Positions 8,486 to 17,627 of a DNA stretch of 64,000 nt are shown here, in pieces; within the stretch, counting starts at the first letter, position 1; the number at the start of each line of letters is the position of its first letter. The position numbers and the translations under genes are program-made. The stretch covers positions 3,286,001-3,350,000 of the forward strand of contig NZ_CP092104.1 in the NCBI RefSeq assembly GCF_016918765.2. The letters run 5' to 3'. Below the pieces are notes generated by a model that saw only the letters and a program-made list of their open reading frames with translations, was not told the DNA's origin and did not search any database. This DNA is from Flagellatimonas centrodinii (GTDB lineage: Bacteria; Pseudomonadota; Gammaproteobacteria; Nevskiales; Nevskiaceae).

Positions 8486-11400
8486 GTGACGATCCCGCTG
8501 TACGCCCTTGCCGCCGCCGAGCACGCGCTCGCGCATCCCAGCCTGACCGTCCTGGTCGCCGCCAACGAGCAGCAGGCCTACCGGCTCGAAGAGCATCTGC
8601 GATTCTTCCTGGCGGATCGCCATCCGCTGATTCACCTCGCCGATACCGAGGTGCTGCCCTACGACCCCTTCTCGCCGCATCAGGAGGTCCTGTCGCAGCG
8701 GCTGGCCGCATTGGCGGCGCTGGTGGACCGGCAGCCGGCCCTGCTGCTGGTCACCGCCGACAGCTGGCTGCAGCGACTGCCGCCAGCGGCCTGGCTGGGG
8801 GGGCGCCGGTTCGATCTTCGCGTGGGGGATCGTCTGGCGGTTGACCCGTTCCGGGCGCGGCTGGTGGCGGCCGGCTATGCCGCCGTTTCCGAGGTCCAGA
8901 CCCAGGGCGAGTTCGCCGTCCGCGGCGCCTTGATCGACCTGTTCCCGATGGGCTCGGAACAGGCCTTCCGCATCGACCTGTTCGACGAAGACATCGAGTC
9001 GATCCGCACCTTCGACCCGGAAACCCAGCGCAGCCAGGACAAGGTCGAGGCGATTCACCTGCTGCCGGCGCGTGAGTTCCCGAGCGACCGCGACGGTATC
9101 GACGGCTTCCGTCGCCGCTACCGCGAATATTTCCCCGGGGACCCGGCGCGCAGCCGCATCTACAGCGAGGTGAGCCAGGGTCAGATGCCGGGCGGCATCG
9201 AGGCCTACCTGCCGCTGTTCCACACGGACACTGCGAGCCTCGCCGACTATCTGCCCGACGATGCGCACCTGATGATGACGGCGCCGCTGGCCGAACAGCT
9301 GGAGCAGGACTGGCTGCAGATCCAGGATCGCTTCGAACGCTATTCCGGCGACCTGACACGGCCGCTGGTGCGCCCGGATGACCTGTACTTCCCCCCATCA
9401 GTGGCGCGTCGCGCGATGGCGGCATTCCAGTGGGTCGAACCCCCGACCGGGCTGGCGCCGCTGGTCGAACCGGCCGAGACGCTGATGACGCGGCTGGCGG
9501 ACAGTCCGCTGCGAACCCTGTTCGTGGCCGAATCCGCGGGACGTCGCGAAGCCCTGCTGGAGCGCCTGCGACGCCAGGGGCTGGTGCCCCGCGCGGTGGC
9601 CGACTGGCCTGCGTTCACGCAAGACCCCAGCCGCTTCGCCATCACCCTCGGGCCGGTGGACGAGGCGGTGACCCACCCCGAGGCGGGCTGGCGCGTGATC
9701 GGCGAGGCAGCGCTCACCGGACGGCCGCTGCCGGTGGTGCGCCGGGCGCGCGCCACCAAGGTGCGGGATCCCGACACCCTGCTACGGGATCTGTCCAGCC
9801 TGCACCTGGGCTCACCGGTGGTGCATGTCCAGCATGGCGTCGGCCGCTACGCCGGCCTCACCACGCTGGAGGCCGGCGGCGCGCTGGCGGAATATCTGGT
9901 GCTGGAATACGCCGGCGGCGACAAGGTGTATGTGCCGGTCGCCTCGCTCAACCTGATCCACCGCTACACCGGCAGTGAAGAGGACAAGGCGCCGCTGCAC
10001 AGCCTCGGCTCCGAGCGTTGGAAGAAGGCACGCGCCAAGGCACGCGAGAAAGCCCATGACGTCGCCGCCGAGCTGCTGCAGATCCAGGCCCGTCGTCTGG
10101 CCAAGCCGGGCGAGCCAATCGTCTGGGACGATGACGACTACCAGCGCTTTTGCGCCGGCTTTCCATTCGAGCCGACGCCGGACCAGCAGACCGCGATCGA
10201 AGCGGTGTTGGCGGATCTGGCCTCCGACAAGCCGATGGACCGGGTGGTTTGTGGCGACGTCGGCTTCGGCAAGACCGAAGTCGCGCTGCGCGCCGTCTTC
10301 GCCGCCGCCCGCGCCGGACGCCAGGTCTGCCTGCTGGCACCGACCACGCTGCTGGTCGAGCAACATGCCAAGAACTTTGCCGATCGCTTTGCCGACTGGC
10401 CGCTACGGGTGGCCGCGCTATCACGCATGCGTACCGGCAAGGAGCAGACCGCCCTGCTGAAGCAGCTGGAGGAGGGTTCTCTCGACGTGATCATCGGGAC
10501 CCACCGTCTGCTGCAGCCCGATATCCGCTTTCACAAGCTCGGCCTGGTGGTGGTCGATGAGGAGCACCGCTTCGGCGTCCGCCACAAGGAGACGCTCAAG
10601 AATCTGCGGGCCAACGTCGACCTGCTGACGCTGACCGCGACACCGATTCCGCGCACCCTCAACATGAGCCTGGCCGGCTTGCGCGATCTGTCGATCATCG
10701 CCACCCCGCCGGCCTCGCGCATCGCCATCAAGACCACCGTCGCAGAGTGGGACAACGCGCTGGTGGTGGAGGCCTGCCAGCGCGAGCTGCGTCGCGGCGG
10801 CCAGATCTACGTGCTGCACAACGAGGTCACCAGCATCGAGCGCTTCAGCGCCAATCTGCGCGAACTGGTGCCCGAGGCCCGTATCCGCGTCGCCCACGGC
10901 CAGATGCGCGAACGCGAGCTGGAGCAGGTGATGCTGGATTTCTACCACCAGCGTTTCAATGTTCTGGTGTGCACCACCATCATCGAGTCGGGCATCGACG
11001 TCCCCAGCGCCAACACCATCCTCATCGACCGCGCCGACAAGCTGGGGCTGGCACAGCTGCACCAGTTGCGGGGCCGGGTCGGCCGCAGCCACCACCGAGC
11101 CTATGCCTATCTGCTGGTCCCCAGCCTGCGCGGCCTCAGCGCCGACGCGCAGAAGCGCCTTGATGCCATCGAAAGTCTCGGCGATCTCGGCTCCGGCTTT
11201 GCCCTGGCCACTCACGACCTTGAGATCCGTGGTGCCGGTGAGCTGCTGGGCGACGATCAGTCCGGCCAGATCGAGGAGGTTGGCTTTACCCTTTATGCCG
11301 AATTGCTGGCGCGTGCGGTCAAGGCGATCCAGCGTGGCGCCCTTGACGACAGCCCCTTCGGCAGCAGCGAGTGTGAAGTCGACCTCGGAATCGCCGCGCT

Positions 11401-11827
11401 GATTCCCGACGACTATGTACCCGATATCGCCACCCGGTTGACCCTCTACAAGCGAATCAGCGAAGCCGAAAGTGCGGATATCCTGGCCGAGCTGAGGGTG
11501 GAAATGATCGACCGCTTCGGCTTGTTGCCGCCGCCGGCCGAGCGCCTGTTCGATCAAGCCAACCTGCGAATTGCGCTGGCCACCCGCGGCTTCCGACGGC
11601 TGCGAATCGGTGAGCGTTCGGCCACGCTTGATTTCGGGTCCGCGCCCCGCTTTGATCCGCTGCAACTGATCAAGCTGATACAGACCGATCCGCGGCGCTA
11701 TAAGCTTGAGGGCCAGAAGTGCCTGCACGTCTATCTCGATTTCGCCGAGCCGGCGACCCGCGCCGAACGCCTGATGCCGCTGTTCGACGCGCTGCCACCC
11801 GCTCCCCGTCCGGAGGCCCCCGCCTGA
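8486..11827 (+). CDS. mfd: Transcription-repair coupling factor
   Basis: A DNA translocase that removes RNA polymerase stalled at lesions and recruits UvrA. From the proposed GTG start it is 1113 residues, against about 1150 in E. coli. The N-terminal UvrB-like module contains LPYDPFSPHQE and GALIDLFPMGS. The RNA polymerase-interacting Tudor-like domain (VVHVQHGVGRYAGL) follows. The SF2 motor has Walker A GDVGFGKTE, a DEEH box in VVVDEEHRFG, and motif VI in QLRGRVGRS. The C-terminal D7 UvrA-binding region is present. No ATG occurs near the homologous N-terminus; GTG 8486-8488 is the best start, though an in-frame extension exists upstream. The stop shares one base with the next gene's ATG. 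Confidence 0.97.
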   Translation: MTIPLYALAAAEHALAHPSLTVLVAANEQQAYRLEEHLRFFLADRHPLIHLADTEVLPYDPFSPHQEVLSQRLAALAALVDRQPALLLVTADSWLQRLPPAAWLGGRRFDLRVGDRLAVDPFRARLVAAGYAAVSEVQTQGEFAVRGALIDLFPMGSEQAFRIDLFDEDIESIRTFDPETQRSQDKVEAIHLLPAREFPSDRDGIDGFRRRYREYFPGDPARSRIYSEVSQGQMPGGIEAYLPLFHTDTASLADYLPDDAHLMMTAPLAEQLEQDWLQIQDRFERYSGDLTRPLVRPDDLYFPPSVARRAMAAFQWVEPPTGLAPLVEPAETLMTRLADSPLRTLFVAESAGRREALLERLRRQGLVPRAVADWPAFTQDPSRFAITLGPVDEAVTHPEAGWRVIGEAALTGRPLPVVRRARATKVRDPDTLLRDLSSLHLGSPVVHVQHGVGRYAGLTTLEAGGALAEYLVLEYAGGDKVYVPVASLNLIHRYTGSEEDKAPLHSLGSERWKKARAKAREKAHDVAAELLQIQARRLAKPGEPIVWDDDDYQRFCAGFPFEPTPDQQTAIEAVLADLASDKPMDRVVCGDVGFGKTEVALRAVFAAARAGRQVCLLAPTTLLVEQHAKNFADRFADWPLRVAALSRMRTGKEQTALLKQLEEGSLDVIIGTHRLLQPDIRFHKLGLVVVDEEHRFGVRHKETLKNLRANVDLLTLTATPIPRTLNMSLAGLRDLSIIATPPASRIAIKTTVAEWDNALVVEACQRELRRGGQIYVLHNEVTSIERFSANLRELVPEARIRVAHGQMRERELEQVMLDFYHQRFNVLVCTTIIESGIDVPSANTILIDRADKLGLAQLHQLRGRVGRSHHRAYAYLLVPSLRGLSADAQKRLDAIESLGDLGSGFALATHDLEIRGAGELLGDDQSGQIEEVGFTLYAELLARAVKAIQRGALDDSPFGSSECEVDLGIAALIPDDYVPDIATRLTLYKRISEAESADILAELRVEMIDRFGLLPPPAERLFDQANLRIALATRGFRRLRIGERSATLDFGSAPRFDPLQLIKLIQTDPRRYKLEGQKCLHVYLDFAEPATRAERLMPLFDALPPAPRPEAPA

Positions 11828-12435
11828 TGTCCCGCATGCTGTTCTGCCTGATGCTTGTCCTGGCGTGGCCGGCACACGCCGAGACCCAACGTTACCGCGT
11901 CGACCTGATCGTCTTCATCGATCTGCGAACCCCCTCGGAGCCGGCCGACGCTGCGCGCATGCCGCCGCCAGACAGCGCCCTGTCGATCGACGATACTGCT
12001 ACGCTTGCCGCCAGCGGCATCACGGTGCTGGCGGACACGGCGTTCGGACTCGACACCGAGTGGGCGCGGTTGCGTAACTCACGCAATCTGCGCCCGCTGG
12101 CGCGCCTGGCCTGGATCCAGCAGGCGCCACCGGCGGATCGGGGGCCGCGACTGCGTTTGCGACAGGGTGAGCCGATGTCGGTGACGGTCGCCGACACCCT
12201 GCTGCCGGTGAGCCTGTCGTCACTCGAGGGCAGCGTGGCGTTGCGGCGCAGCCGCTTCCTGCACCTGGATGTCGACCTGCATTTCACCGAAGAACAGGTG
12301 GACGGCTGGCGCCAGTACCAACTCCGCGACACCCGACGCATGCGGCGCGACGAACTTCACTATCTCGACAGTCCCAAGCTCGGCGTACTGGCGCGCGTCA
12401 CGCAGGTCGACGAGCGGACGACGGACACCCCTTGA
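11827..12435 (+). CDS. CsiV-like (DUF2803) periplasmic peptidoglycan-binding protein
   Basis: A 202-residue exported protein. A clear signal peptide covers residues 1-18 (MSRMLFCLMLVLAWPAHA, cleavage after A-H-A). The mature part begins ETQRYRVDLIVFIDL and ends with a strand-rich region (RRSRFLHLDVDLHF, DTRRMRRDELHYLDSPKLGVL). This pattern, and the position immediately after mfd with a one-base TGATG overlap, match the CsiV family of gammaproteobacteria. In Vibrio cholerae CsiV activates the peptidoglycan synthase LpoA/PBP1A system. The assignment rests on remembered family pattern and gene order, not a search. It is convergent with the FecR/SPOR gene, which is also a predicted cell-wall protein. 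Confidence 0.65.
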   Translation: MSRMLFCLMLVLAWPAHAETQRYRVDLIVFIDLRTPSEPADAARMPPPDSALSIDDTATLAASGITVLADTAFGLDTEWARLRNSRNLRPLARLAWIQQAPPADRGPRLRLRQGEPMSVTVADTLLPVSLSSLEGSVALRRSRFLHLDVDLHFTEEQVDGWRQYQLRDTRRMRRDELHYLDSPKLGVLARVTQVDERTTDTP

Positions 12436-12450
12436 GCGGCCGTCTCCGGG

Positions 12451-13455
12451 TCAGCGCAGGGTCTGGATCCAGGCGCTCTCGACCTCGGCCTCACGTGCCA
12501 GACGCGCGACCAGAGCCTTCGCCTCGCCCACCGCCATCAACCCGCTGAACTGCACCCGGAACCAGGTCTTGCCGGCAACATCTGCAGCGACGATGCGATG
12601 GCCCTGGAAGCCCCGTGACGTCAACGTCTCGCCAAAGGCGACCGCCAGCGGTCGTTTCGGAAATGACCCGGCATTCACCACCCAGCCCCGTGCCGGCGCA
12701 GGGGCCGCCACCGGCCCCCGAGCTACCCGCAAGGGCACCGTCGGGGTCCCGTTGATGGCGCGATTCATCGCGGCTGCGAATGAGGCCGAGCGGCTGGCCT
12801 CCGGCGCCTTGGTGGCCACCGGCAGCGGCACGCCACCCTGCAGTGAGACCGCCAGCCGTCGCAGCGCGGTTGCAGCCGTCAGGGTTTTCGGGGTGAAGGC
12901 CAGCGGCCGCGGCGGCTGTCCGATCTGCAGGCGGTGGCAGCTGCGTCCCGCTACCTCCTGGGGCGCCCGGCGACCCCGTACTGCGATCGCAGCACGGCCG
13001 GCAATGATGCAGAACAAGGCCTGGCCCTGGTGGGCCTCGACCAGATAGTCACCCTGGGCGAGATTAAGCCGAACGCCGCTGAGATCAACCACCACCGGCC
13101 ACGCCTGCCGTGACACGTCCGTTTGCCAGCGCAGCCGCAGATATCCCGACGCCAACGCCACCTGGGTCACCGCTTCGGGCGCGTCAGCCGACGGCAGGGC
13201 GAGCAACGACAACTCGGCGTCGCTCCCCAGTTCAAGATCGCCGACGCCGGCAAGACGAACATCGGCACGTCCGGTAGCGGCCGTGCGCACACGATCGCCC
13301 ACGACCAGCGTCGCACCATCAGCGAGTGCTACCGCTGGCCCCGAGCCACCCAGCCGCTGGATATCGTTTGCATCGCGCAGCGTCGCTGCGTGGCTGCTGA
13401 CCGCCACCAGACACAATGCAAGCCACCATCGCCGACTAGCCGCCGCCACCGCCAC
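12451..13455 (-). CDS. FecR-like and SPOR-domain periplasmic protein
   Basis: About 334 residues from GTG 13453-13455; the exact start is uncertain because other GTGs and a longer frame to 13515 exist. The chosen start gives a good signal peptide (RRWWLALCLVAVSSHA). Mature residues about 25-180 resemble the FecR beta-domain (GDRVRTAATGRADVRLAG ... LAQGDYLVEA ... IAGRAAIAVRG). The last 75 residues form a SPOR domain (WVVNAGSFPKRPLAVAFGE ... WFRVQFSGL), which in other proteins binds glycan strands lacking stem peptides at the septum. It overlaps the end of the upstream GGDEF/EAL gene by about 20 bases and ends the minus-strand operon. There is no TonB or sigma factor partner nearby, so a FecR signalling role is unlikely. 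Confidence 0.78.
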   Translation of the reverse strand: MAVAAASRRWWLALCLVAVSSHAATLRDANDIQRLGGSGPAVALADGATLVVGDRVRTAATGRADVRLAGVGDLELGSDAELSLLALPSADAPEAVTQVALASGYLRLRWQTDVSRQAWPVVVDLSGVRLNLAQGDYLVEAHQGQALFCIIAGRAAIAVRGRRAPQEVAGRSCHRLQIGQPPRPLAFTPKTLTAATALRRLAVSLQGGVPLPVATKAPEASRSASFAAAMNRAINGTPTVPLRVARGPVAAPAPARGWVVNAGSFPKRPLAVAFGETLTSRGFQGHRIVAADVAGKTWFRVQFSGLMAVGEAKALVARLAREAEVESAWIQTLR

Positions 13456-16321
13456 CGCCCTCACCCAGCAATTCGCTGAAGGGGCGACTTCGCGAAATCG
13501 CCCAGCCCTGCGCATAGTCCACCCCCATCGCGGCCAGCGTCTTCAACAGTTCCGGCTCTTCGACGTGCTCGGCAATGGTCTTCAACCCCATCTCGTGCCC
13601 GATGCGGTTGATCGCATCCACCATGCCGCGATCGACGCGACTCTGCAGCATCGAGCGGACAAAACTGCCATCGATCTTGATGAAGCTGACCGGCAGGTTG
13701 CGCAGGTAGGAGAACGACGCCATGCCGGCACCGAAGTCGTCAAGTGCAAACCGGCAGCCGACATCGGCCAGACGCTGGATGAATCGCCGTGCCTCACTGA
13801 GATGGGTGATCGCCGCCGTCTCGGTGATCTCGAAGCACAACTGTTCCGGCGCCACGCCATAGTGATCGAAGCGCGACAGCAGATACCCAACGAACTTCTC
13901 GTCGTTGACGGTCAGGCCCGAAAGATTGACCGCGTAGAGCACACCGTCGACCGGGCGCTGGGCAATCCCCGCCAGCGCCGCGTTGACGACCCAGCGGTCG
14001 AGCGCACCCATCAGAAAAAACCGCTCCGCCGCCGGGATAAACAGGTTCGGGGGCACCAGTTTCCCGGGGGTATCCTCATCACGCAGGCGTACCAGCAATT
14101 CGCGGTACACCACCTGCGTCGGCTCGCCACACCGCACCACGTCCTCGTAGTGCAGCTCGAACCGGTGGTGATCAAGGGCGCGGTTGATCCGCGCAACCAT
14201 GCCCATCTCGCCCTGCCGCCGTGAGAACTCGTCACTGACGCCAGCCACCCGCAGACGATCACGGCCGGCATCCTTGGCGGCGTAGCAGGCAGCATCCGCT
14301 TCCGACAACACTCTGGCGGCGCCGGCGGTATGCGCATCAATCGGCACCGCGCCGATGCTCAACGTCAGGCCATAGGCGCGACCCTCCCACTGAAAGCGGA
14401 ACTGCCGCGCGGCCTCCATGAGCCCCTCGACCAGACGCAGGGCCTCATCGGTTTCGAGGCCGTCGATGAGGATGCCGAACTCATCACCACCCAGGCGCGC
14501 GAGGGTATCCTGCGGCCGCAGTCGGCCGCGCAGCAGGCTGGCGAACTGACGCAACAGCTCATCACCCGCAAAGTGACCAAGGGTGTCGTTGATCACCTTG
14601 AATTGATCGAGATCCAGATACGCGAACAGGTGCCGCACCTGTTGCCGTCGTGCACCCAGCAAGGCGGTCGACAGGCGCCGCTCGAACTCGTCACGGTTGA
14701 CCAGGCCGGTCACCGGATCATGAGTGGAACGATAGGCCAGCTGTTCGGCCAGCAGGATCTGCTCGGTGGTATCGGCGATGACCACGATCGCACCCGCACC
14801 GGCTTCGTCGAGTGCCAGTGCATCCACACGGACACTGATCCGGCGGCCGTCGCGTGCAACCAGTGTGCAGTCTTCGCGACTCAGGGCCTGCGGCGTCGCT
14901 GACAGCACCGCCAGCAGCAGCTGGTCGACCGCCGTGCCGCCGGCATCCAGCAGCCGCAGTACCCGTTCATAAGGCTGTCCCAGTGCTTCGTCGCGCCGCC
15001 AACCGGTCAATCGTTCGGCGGCACCCGAGAATTCGACGATATGACCTTCGCCGTCGGTGGTGATCACCGCTTCCCGCAACAGCGCGCCGATCATGTTCAA
15101 CCGCCGCTGATTGGCGGTCAGGGCCGGGGCCCCGTCGGCCGCGGCTGGCTCGGGCCGCAACACCAGCAATGCGTCTGCCCCCAACGGGCGGGTACTGACC
15201 CGCACCGGCTTGAGGCCTGACACCGCACGCACCATCGCCTTCTTGTCGTCTTGTTCGCTGCCGACATCCGAAAACAGAGCATCGGGTTGCAGCCAGACCC
15301 GTGCGTCGCTGTTCACCAAATGGTCGAGGGGCCGATTGACCAGGCCGCTGAAGGCGGGGTTGGCCGTCACCACGCGACCCTCGCTGGTCACCACGACGGC
15401 GGGCTCCCGCAACACTGACAGCAGCGCCTCGGCGGCAGGGATCGCCGCCGGTTGGGGACTGTGCCGACGCTGGCGCCGTTCGACCCGACGAAACAGCACG
15501 GGCAAGGCGATATCGCGATCGTCCGGGTGAGCGGCAAACAGGTCGGGGTGTACCAGTGCGCGCTCGCGGGCGCCGACCAGCAAGTGGCCTTGCGGGTGCA
15601 GCGCGCCGTGCAACGCCTCCTGAACCTGACGCTGCATGGGCAGTGCAAGCCCTTCAAGGACGCTACGGCAGCTGATCAAATCGATCCCGTTAAGGGGCGG
15701 CGGCTCGACCACGTCGTGCAGCAAAAAACTGCAGCGTTCGAGCAACGCCGGCTGCAACGTGGCACCGCCGTCGGCGTCGGCCAGCAGCTGTGACCGCAGG
15801 TCCGACGGCACCGCGCGCAACTCCGACGCGGAAAGACGGCCACTGCGTGCAAGGGCCAGCGCCTCGGGATCAACATCGGATCCCAGCAGGCGCCAGCCGG
15901 CAGCGGCAGGACTGTCCTGGAGAACGTGCCCCATCAGCAGGGCCAGGGCGACAACTTCTTCCCCGGGGCCGCACCCGGGCACCCAGACCTGCGGTCGCGT
16001 GCAATCGGCAAACCATCGAGGTAGGGCGCGTGCGAGGGCAGCATGAAGTTCGGGGTCACGAAAGATCTGTGCTTGCGGTAACAGCAAATGCTGTGCCAGC
16101 AGTTGCAGTTCCTCAGGCTGCTGTGACAGCAGATCGGCATAGGCTGCAAGTGATTCCAGCGCCTGCCGCCGCAGACGCTTGTCGAGCCGACGCAGGACGC
16201 GGGTTCGCGGCAGGCTGGCGATCTCGACCGCCGTCTGTTCACTCAGCATCCGGTCGATACGCCGGAACGCGTCTGCGTCCTCGGGTGCCAGCTCTGTCTG
16301 CGAGGCCGAGGCCGGGCTCAT
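13436..16321 (-). CDS. CheR-like methyltransferase / PAS / PAS / GGDEF / EAL fusion protein
   Basis: A 961-residue cytoplasmic protein with five regions. Residues about 20-285 resemble CheR: FRDPELHAAL at 87-96, a SAM-type loop GCGPGEE at 116-122, DLISCRSVL at 214-222 and a final HPQGHLLVG. Two PAS-like domains follow at about 300-390 and 410-525. The GGDEF domain spans about 533-692, with GGDEF at 611-615 and an RxxD inhibitory site at 602-605. The EAL domain covers about 710-950, with ELL at 741-743, Asn799, DDFG at 861-864 and Lys882, so most catalytic residues are kept. It ends in seven glycines. The ATG overlaps the MTI phosphorylase stop by 4 bases. It probably makes or degrades c-di-GMP; whether the CheR part methylates anything is unknown. 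Confidence 0.9.
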   Translation of the reverse strand: MSPASASQTELAPEDADAFRRIDRMLSEQTAVEIASLPRTRVLRRLDKRLRRQALESLAAYADLLSQQPEELQLLAQHLLLPQAQIFRDPELHAALARALPRWFADCTRPQVWVPGCGPGEEVVALALLMGHVLQDSPAAAGWRLLGSDVDPEALALARSGRLSASELRAVPSDLRSQLLADADGGATLQPALLERCSFLLHDVVEPPPLNGIDLISCRSVLEGLALPMQRQVQEALHGALHPQGHLLVGARERALVHPDLFAAHPDDRDIALPVLFRRVERRQRRHSPQPAAIPAAEALLSVLREPAVVVTSEGRVVTANPAFSGLVNRPLDHLVNSDARVWLQPDALFSDVGSEQDDKKAMVRAVSGLKPVRVSTRPLGADALLVLRPEPAAADGAPALTANQRRLNMIGALLREAVITTDGEGHIVEFSGAAERLTGWRRDEALGQPYERVLRLLDAGGTAVDQLLLAVLSATPQALSREDCTLVARDGRRISVRVDALALDEAGAGAIVVIADTTEQILLAEQLAYRSTHDPVTGLVNRDEFERRLSTALLGARRQQVRHLFAYLDLDQFKVINDTLGHFAGDELLRQFASLLRGRLRPQDTLARLGGDEFGILIDGLETDEALRLVEGLMEAARQFRFQWEGRAYGLTLSIGAVPIDAHTAGAARVLSEADAACYAAKDAGRDRLRVAGVSDEFSRRQGEMGMVARINRALDHHRFELHYEDVVRCGEPTQVVYRELLVRLRDEDTPGKLVPPNLFIPAAERFFLMGALDRWVVNAALAGIAQRPVDGVLYAVNLSGLTVNDEKFVGYLLSRFDHYGVAPEQLCFEITETAAITHLSEARRFIQRLADVGCRFALDDFGAGMASFSYLRNLPVSFIKIDGSFVRSMLQSRVDRGMVDAINRIGHEMGLKTIAEHVEEPELLKTLAAMGVDYAQGWAISRSRPFSELLGEGGGGGGG

Positions 16322-17067
16322 GGCTGCCGCTGCAGCAGGTCGCCCAGCAGACGCCGCACCTGCGCCATCCCGGTCTCGATCGACTGGGCGATCTCGGCGT
16401 GAATATCACCCTCGCCCATCACTCCCGCTCCCCAGTTCACCGACACTGCCAGACAGGCGTAGGGCAGTCCGCGCTCACGCGCCAGAGCCGCTTCGGGCAT
16501 GCCGGTCATGCCGACCATGTCACAGCCGTCGCGGGCCATGCGGCGGATCTCGGCGGCGGTTTCCAGGCGCGGGCCCTGGGTCACCCCGAGCACGCCCTCG
16601 CCGGCCAACGCCACGCCACTGTGGCGGGCGCTGTCGCGCAGCGACTGGCGCAACGCGGCGTCATAGGGGGCAGTGAACTCCACATGGTCGAGCGACGCGC
16701 CGTCGCTGCCGTCGGCATAGCTGTGCGCCCGCCCCCAGGTGTAGTCAATCAGGTCCGCCGGCAGCGCCAGCGCCCCGGGGGGGAACCAGCGCGCGATACC
16801 ACCCACCGCAGCGATGGCCACCACGCCCCGCACCCCGAACTGCGCCAGGGCGGCGATGTTGGCGCGGTAGTTGATTGCATGTGGCGGCAACCGGTGGCCC
16901 TCGCCATGGCGCGCCAGGAACACCACCGGATGTCCCCCGATTTGGCCTTCCTGCAGCGGCGCCGACGGTAGCCCCCAGGGTGTCTCAAGGCGATGGTGGG
17001 CGACCGTGGTCAGCCCCGGCCATTGGTTCATGCCGGTGCCGCCGATGACCGCCAGCGGTGCCTTCAT
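16318..17067 (-). CDS. S-methyl-5'-thioinosine phosphorylase (MTAP/PNP family)
   Basis: A 249-residue member of the MTA phosphorylase / purine nucleoside phosphorylase family, with the phosphate loop IGGTGM at residues 8-13, HGEGHRLPPHAINYRAN at about 54-70, VTQGPRLET near 165 and GMTGMPEA near 188. In Pseudomonas the homologue next to nagZ (PA3004) phosphorolyses methylthioinosine to hypoxanthine and methylthioribose 1-phosphate. Methionine salvage there runs through deamination of methylthioadenosine. The neighbouring hpt gene would recycle the hypoxanthine to IMP. It overlaps hpt by 4 bases upstream and the GGDEF/EAL gene by 4 bases downstream. MTA phosphorylase is the alternative; the operon context favours the thioinosine enzyme. 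Confidence 0.87.
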   Translation of the reverse strand: MKAPLAVIGGTGMNQWPGLTTVAHHRLETPWGLPSAPLQEGQIGGHPVVFLARHGEGHRLPPHAINYRANIAALAQFGVRGVVAIAAVGGIARWFPPGALALPADLIDYTWGRAHSYADGSDGASLDHVEFTAPYDAALRQSLRDSARHSGVALAGEGVLGVTQGPRLETAAEIRRMARDGCDMVGMTGMPEAALARERGLPYACLAVSVNWGAGVMGEGDIHAEIAQSIETGMAQVRRLLGDLLQRQP

Positions 17068-17627
17068 GTCGATGCCCCTGCCAACCGGACGGCGTAGATG
17101 GCGGGGAGATGGCGCAGATATTCCTTGTAGTCCATGCCGCAGCCGAACACGTAGCGGTCGGGTACGGTGAGGCCGATGAATTCGGCCTTGACGCCGGGCG
17201 CCTTGCGCTTGTGCAGCTTTTCGGCCAGCACAACCGTCTTCAGACTGGCGGGCCGTTGACCGAGAATGGCAGACTGAATCGCAGCCAGGGTATGGCCTTC
17301 ATCGAGGATGTCGTCGATCACCAGCACATGACGGCCTTCCAATGGGGTACTCGGCTCCGCCTTCCACACCAGCCCTGCACCTACCGTCTCACCGCGGTAA
17401 CGGGTGGCATGCAGGTAATCCAGCTCGAAGGGGAAATTGAGTCGCTTGATCAACTCGGCGGTCGGCACCAGGCCACCGATCATGGTGCACAGCAATAGCG
17501 GATCGAGCTGCCCGTACTCGGCGCGCACGGCGCGGGCCAGACGATCGTAGGCGGCCCCGACAGCGGCAGCATCATGCAGACAGTCGGCGTTCTGCAACAC
17601 TGCCTGGGCTTCTTCATAGCGGCTCAT
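17064..17627 (-). CDS. hpt: Hypoxanthine-guanine phosphoribosyltransferase
   Basis: A 187-residue type I phosphoribosyltransferase. The PRPP-binding signature VLVIDDILDEGHTLAA lies near residues 101-116, with the phosphate loop region IGGLVPTAEL near 50-59 and the purine-contacting C-terminal part FGCGMDYKEYLRHLP. It converts hypoxanthine or guanine plus PRPP to IMP or GMP. The start is ATG 17625-17627, preceded by AAGGGAG at a good distance. A longer frame exists but has no homologous character. It overlaps nagZ and the MTI phosphorylase gene by 4 bases each, so translation is probably coupled. The neighbour directly supplies hypoxanthine. Confidence 0.93.
   Translation of the reverse strand: MSRYEEAQAVLQNADCLHDAAAVGAAYDRLARAVRAEYGQLDPLLLCTMIGGLVPTAELIKRLNFPFELDYLHATRYRGETVGAGLVWKAEPSTPLEGRHVLVIDDILDEGHTLAAIQSAILGQRPASLKTVVLAEKLHKRKAPGVKAEFIGLTVPDRYVFGCGMDYKEYLRHLPAIYAVRLAGAST

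Noticed and set aside
12451-13455. FecR/SPOR protein as anti-sigma regulator of an ECF iron-uptake system
   Set aside because: No ECF sigma factor or TonB receptor is adjacent, and the C-terminus is a SPOR wall-binding domain.
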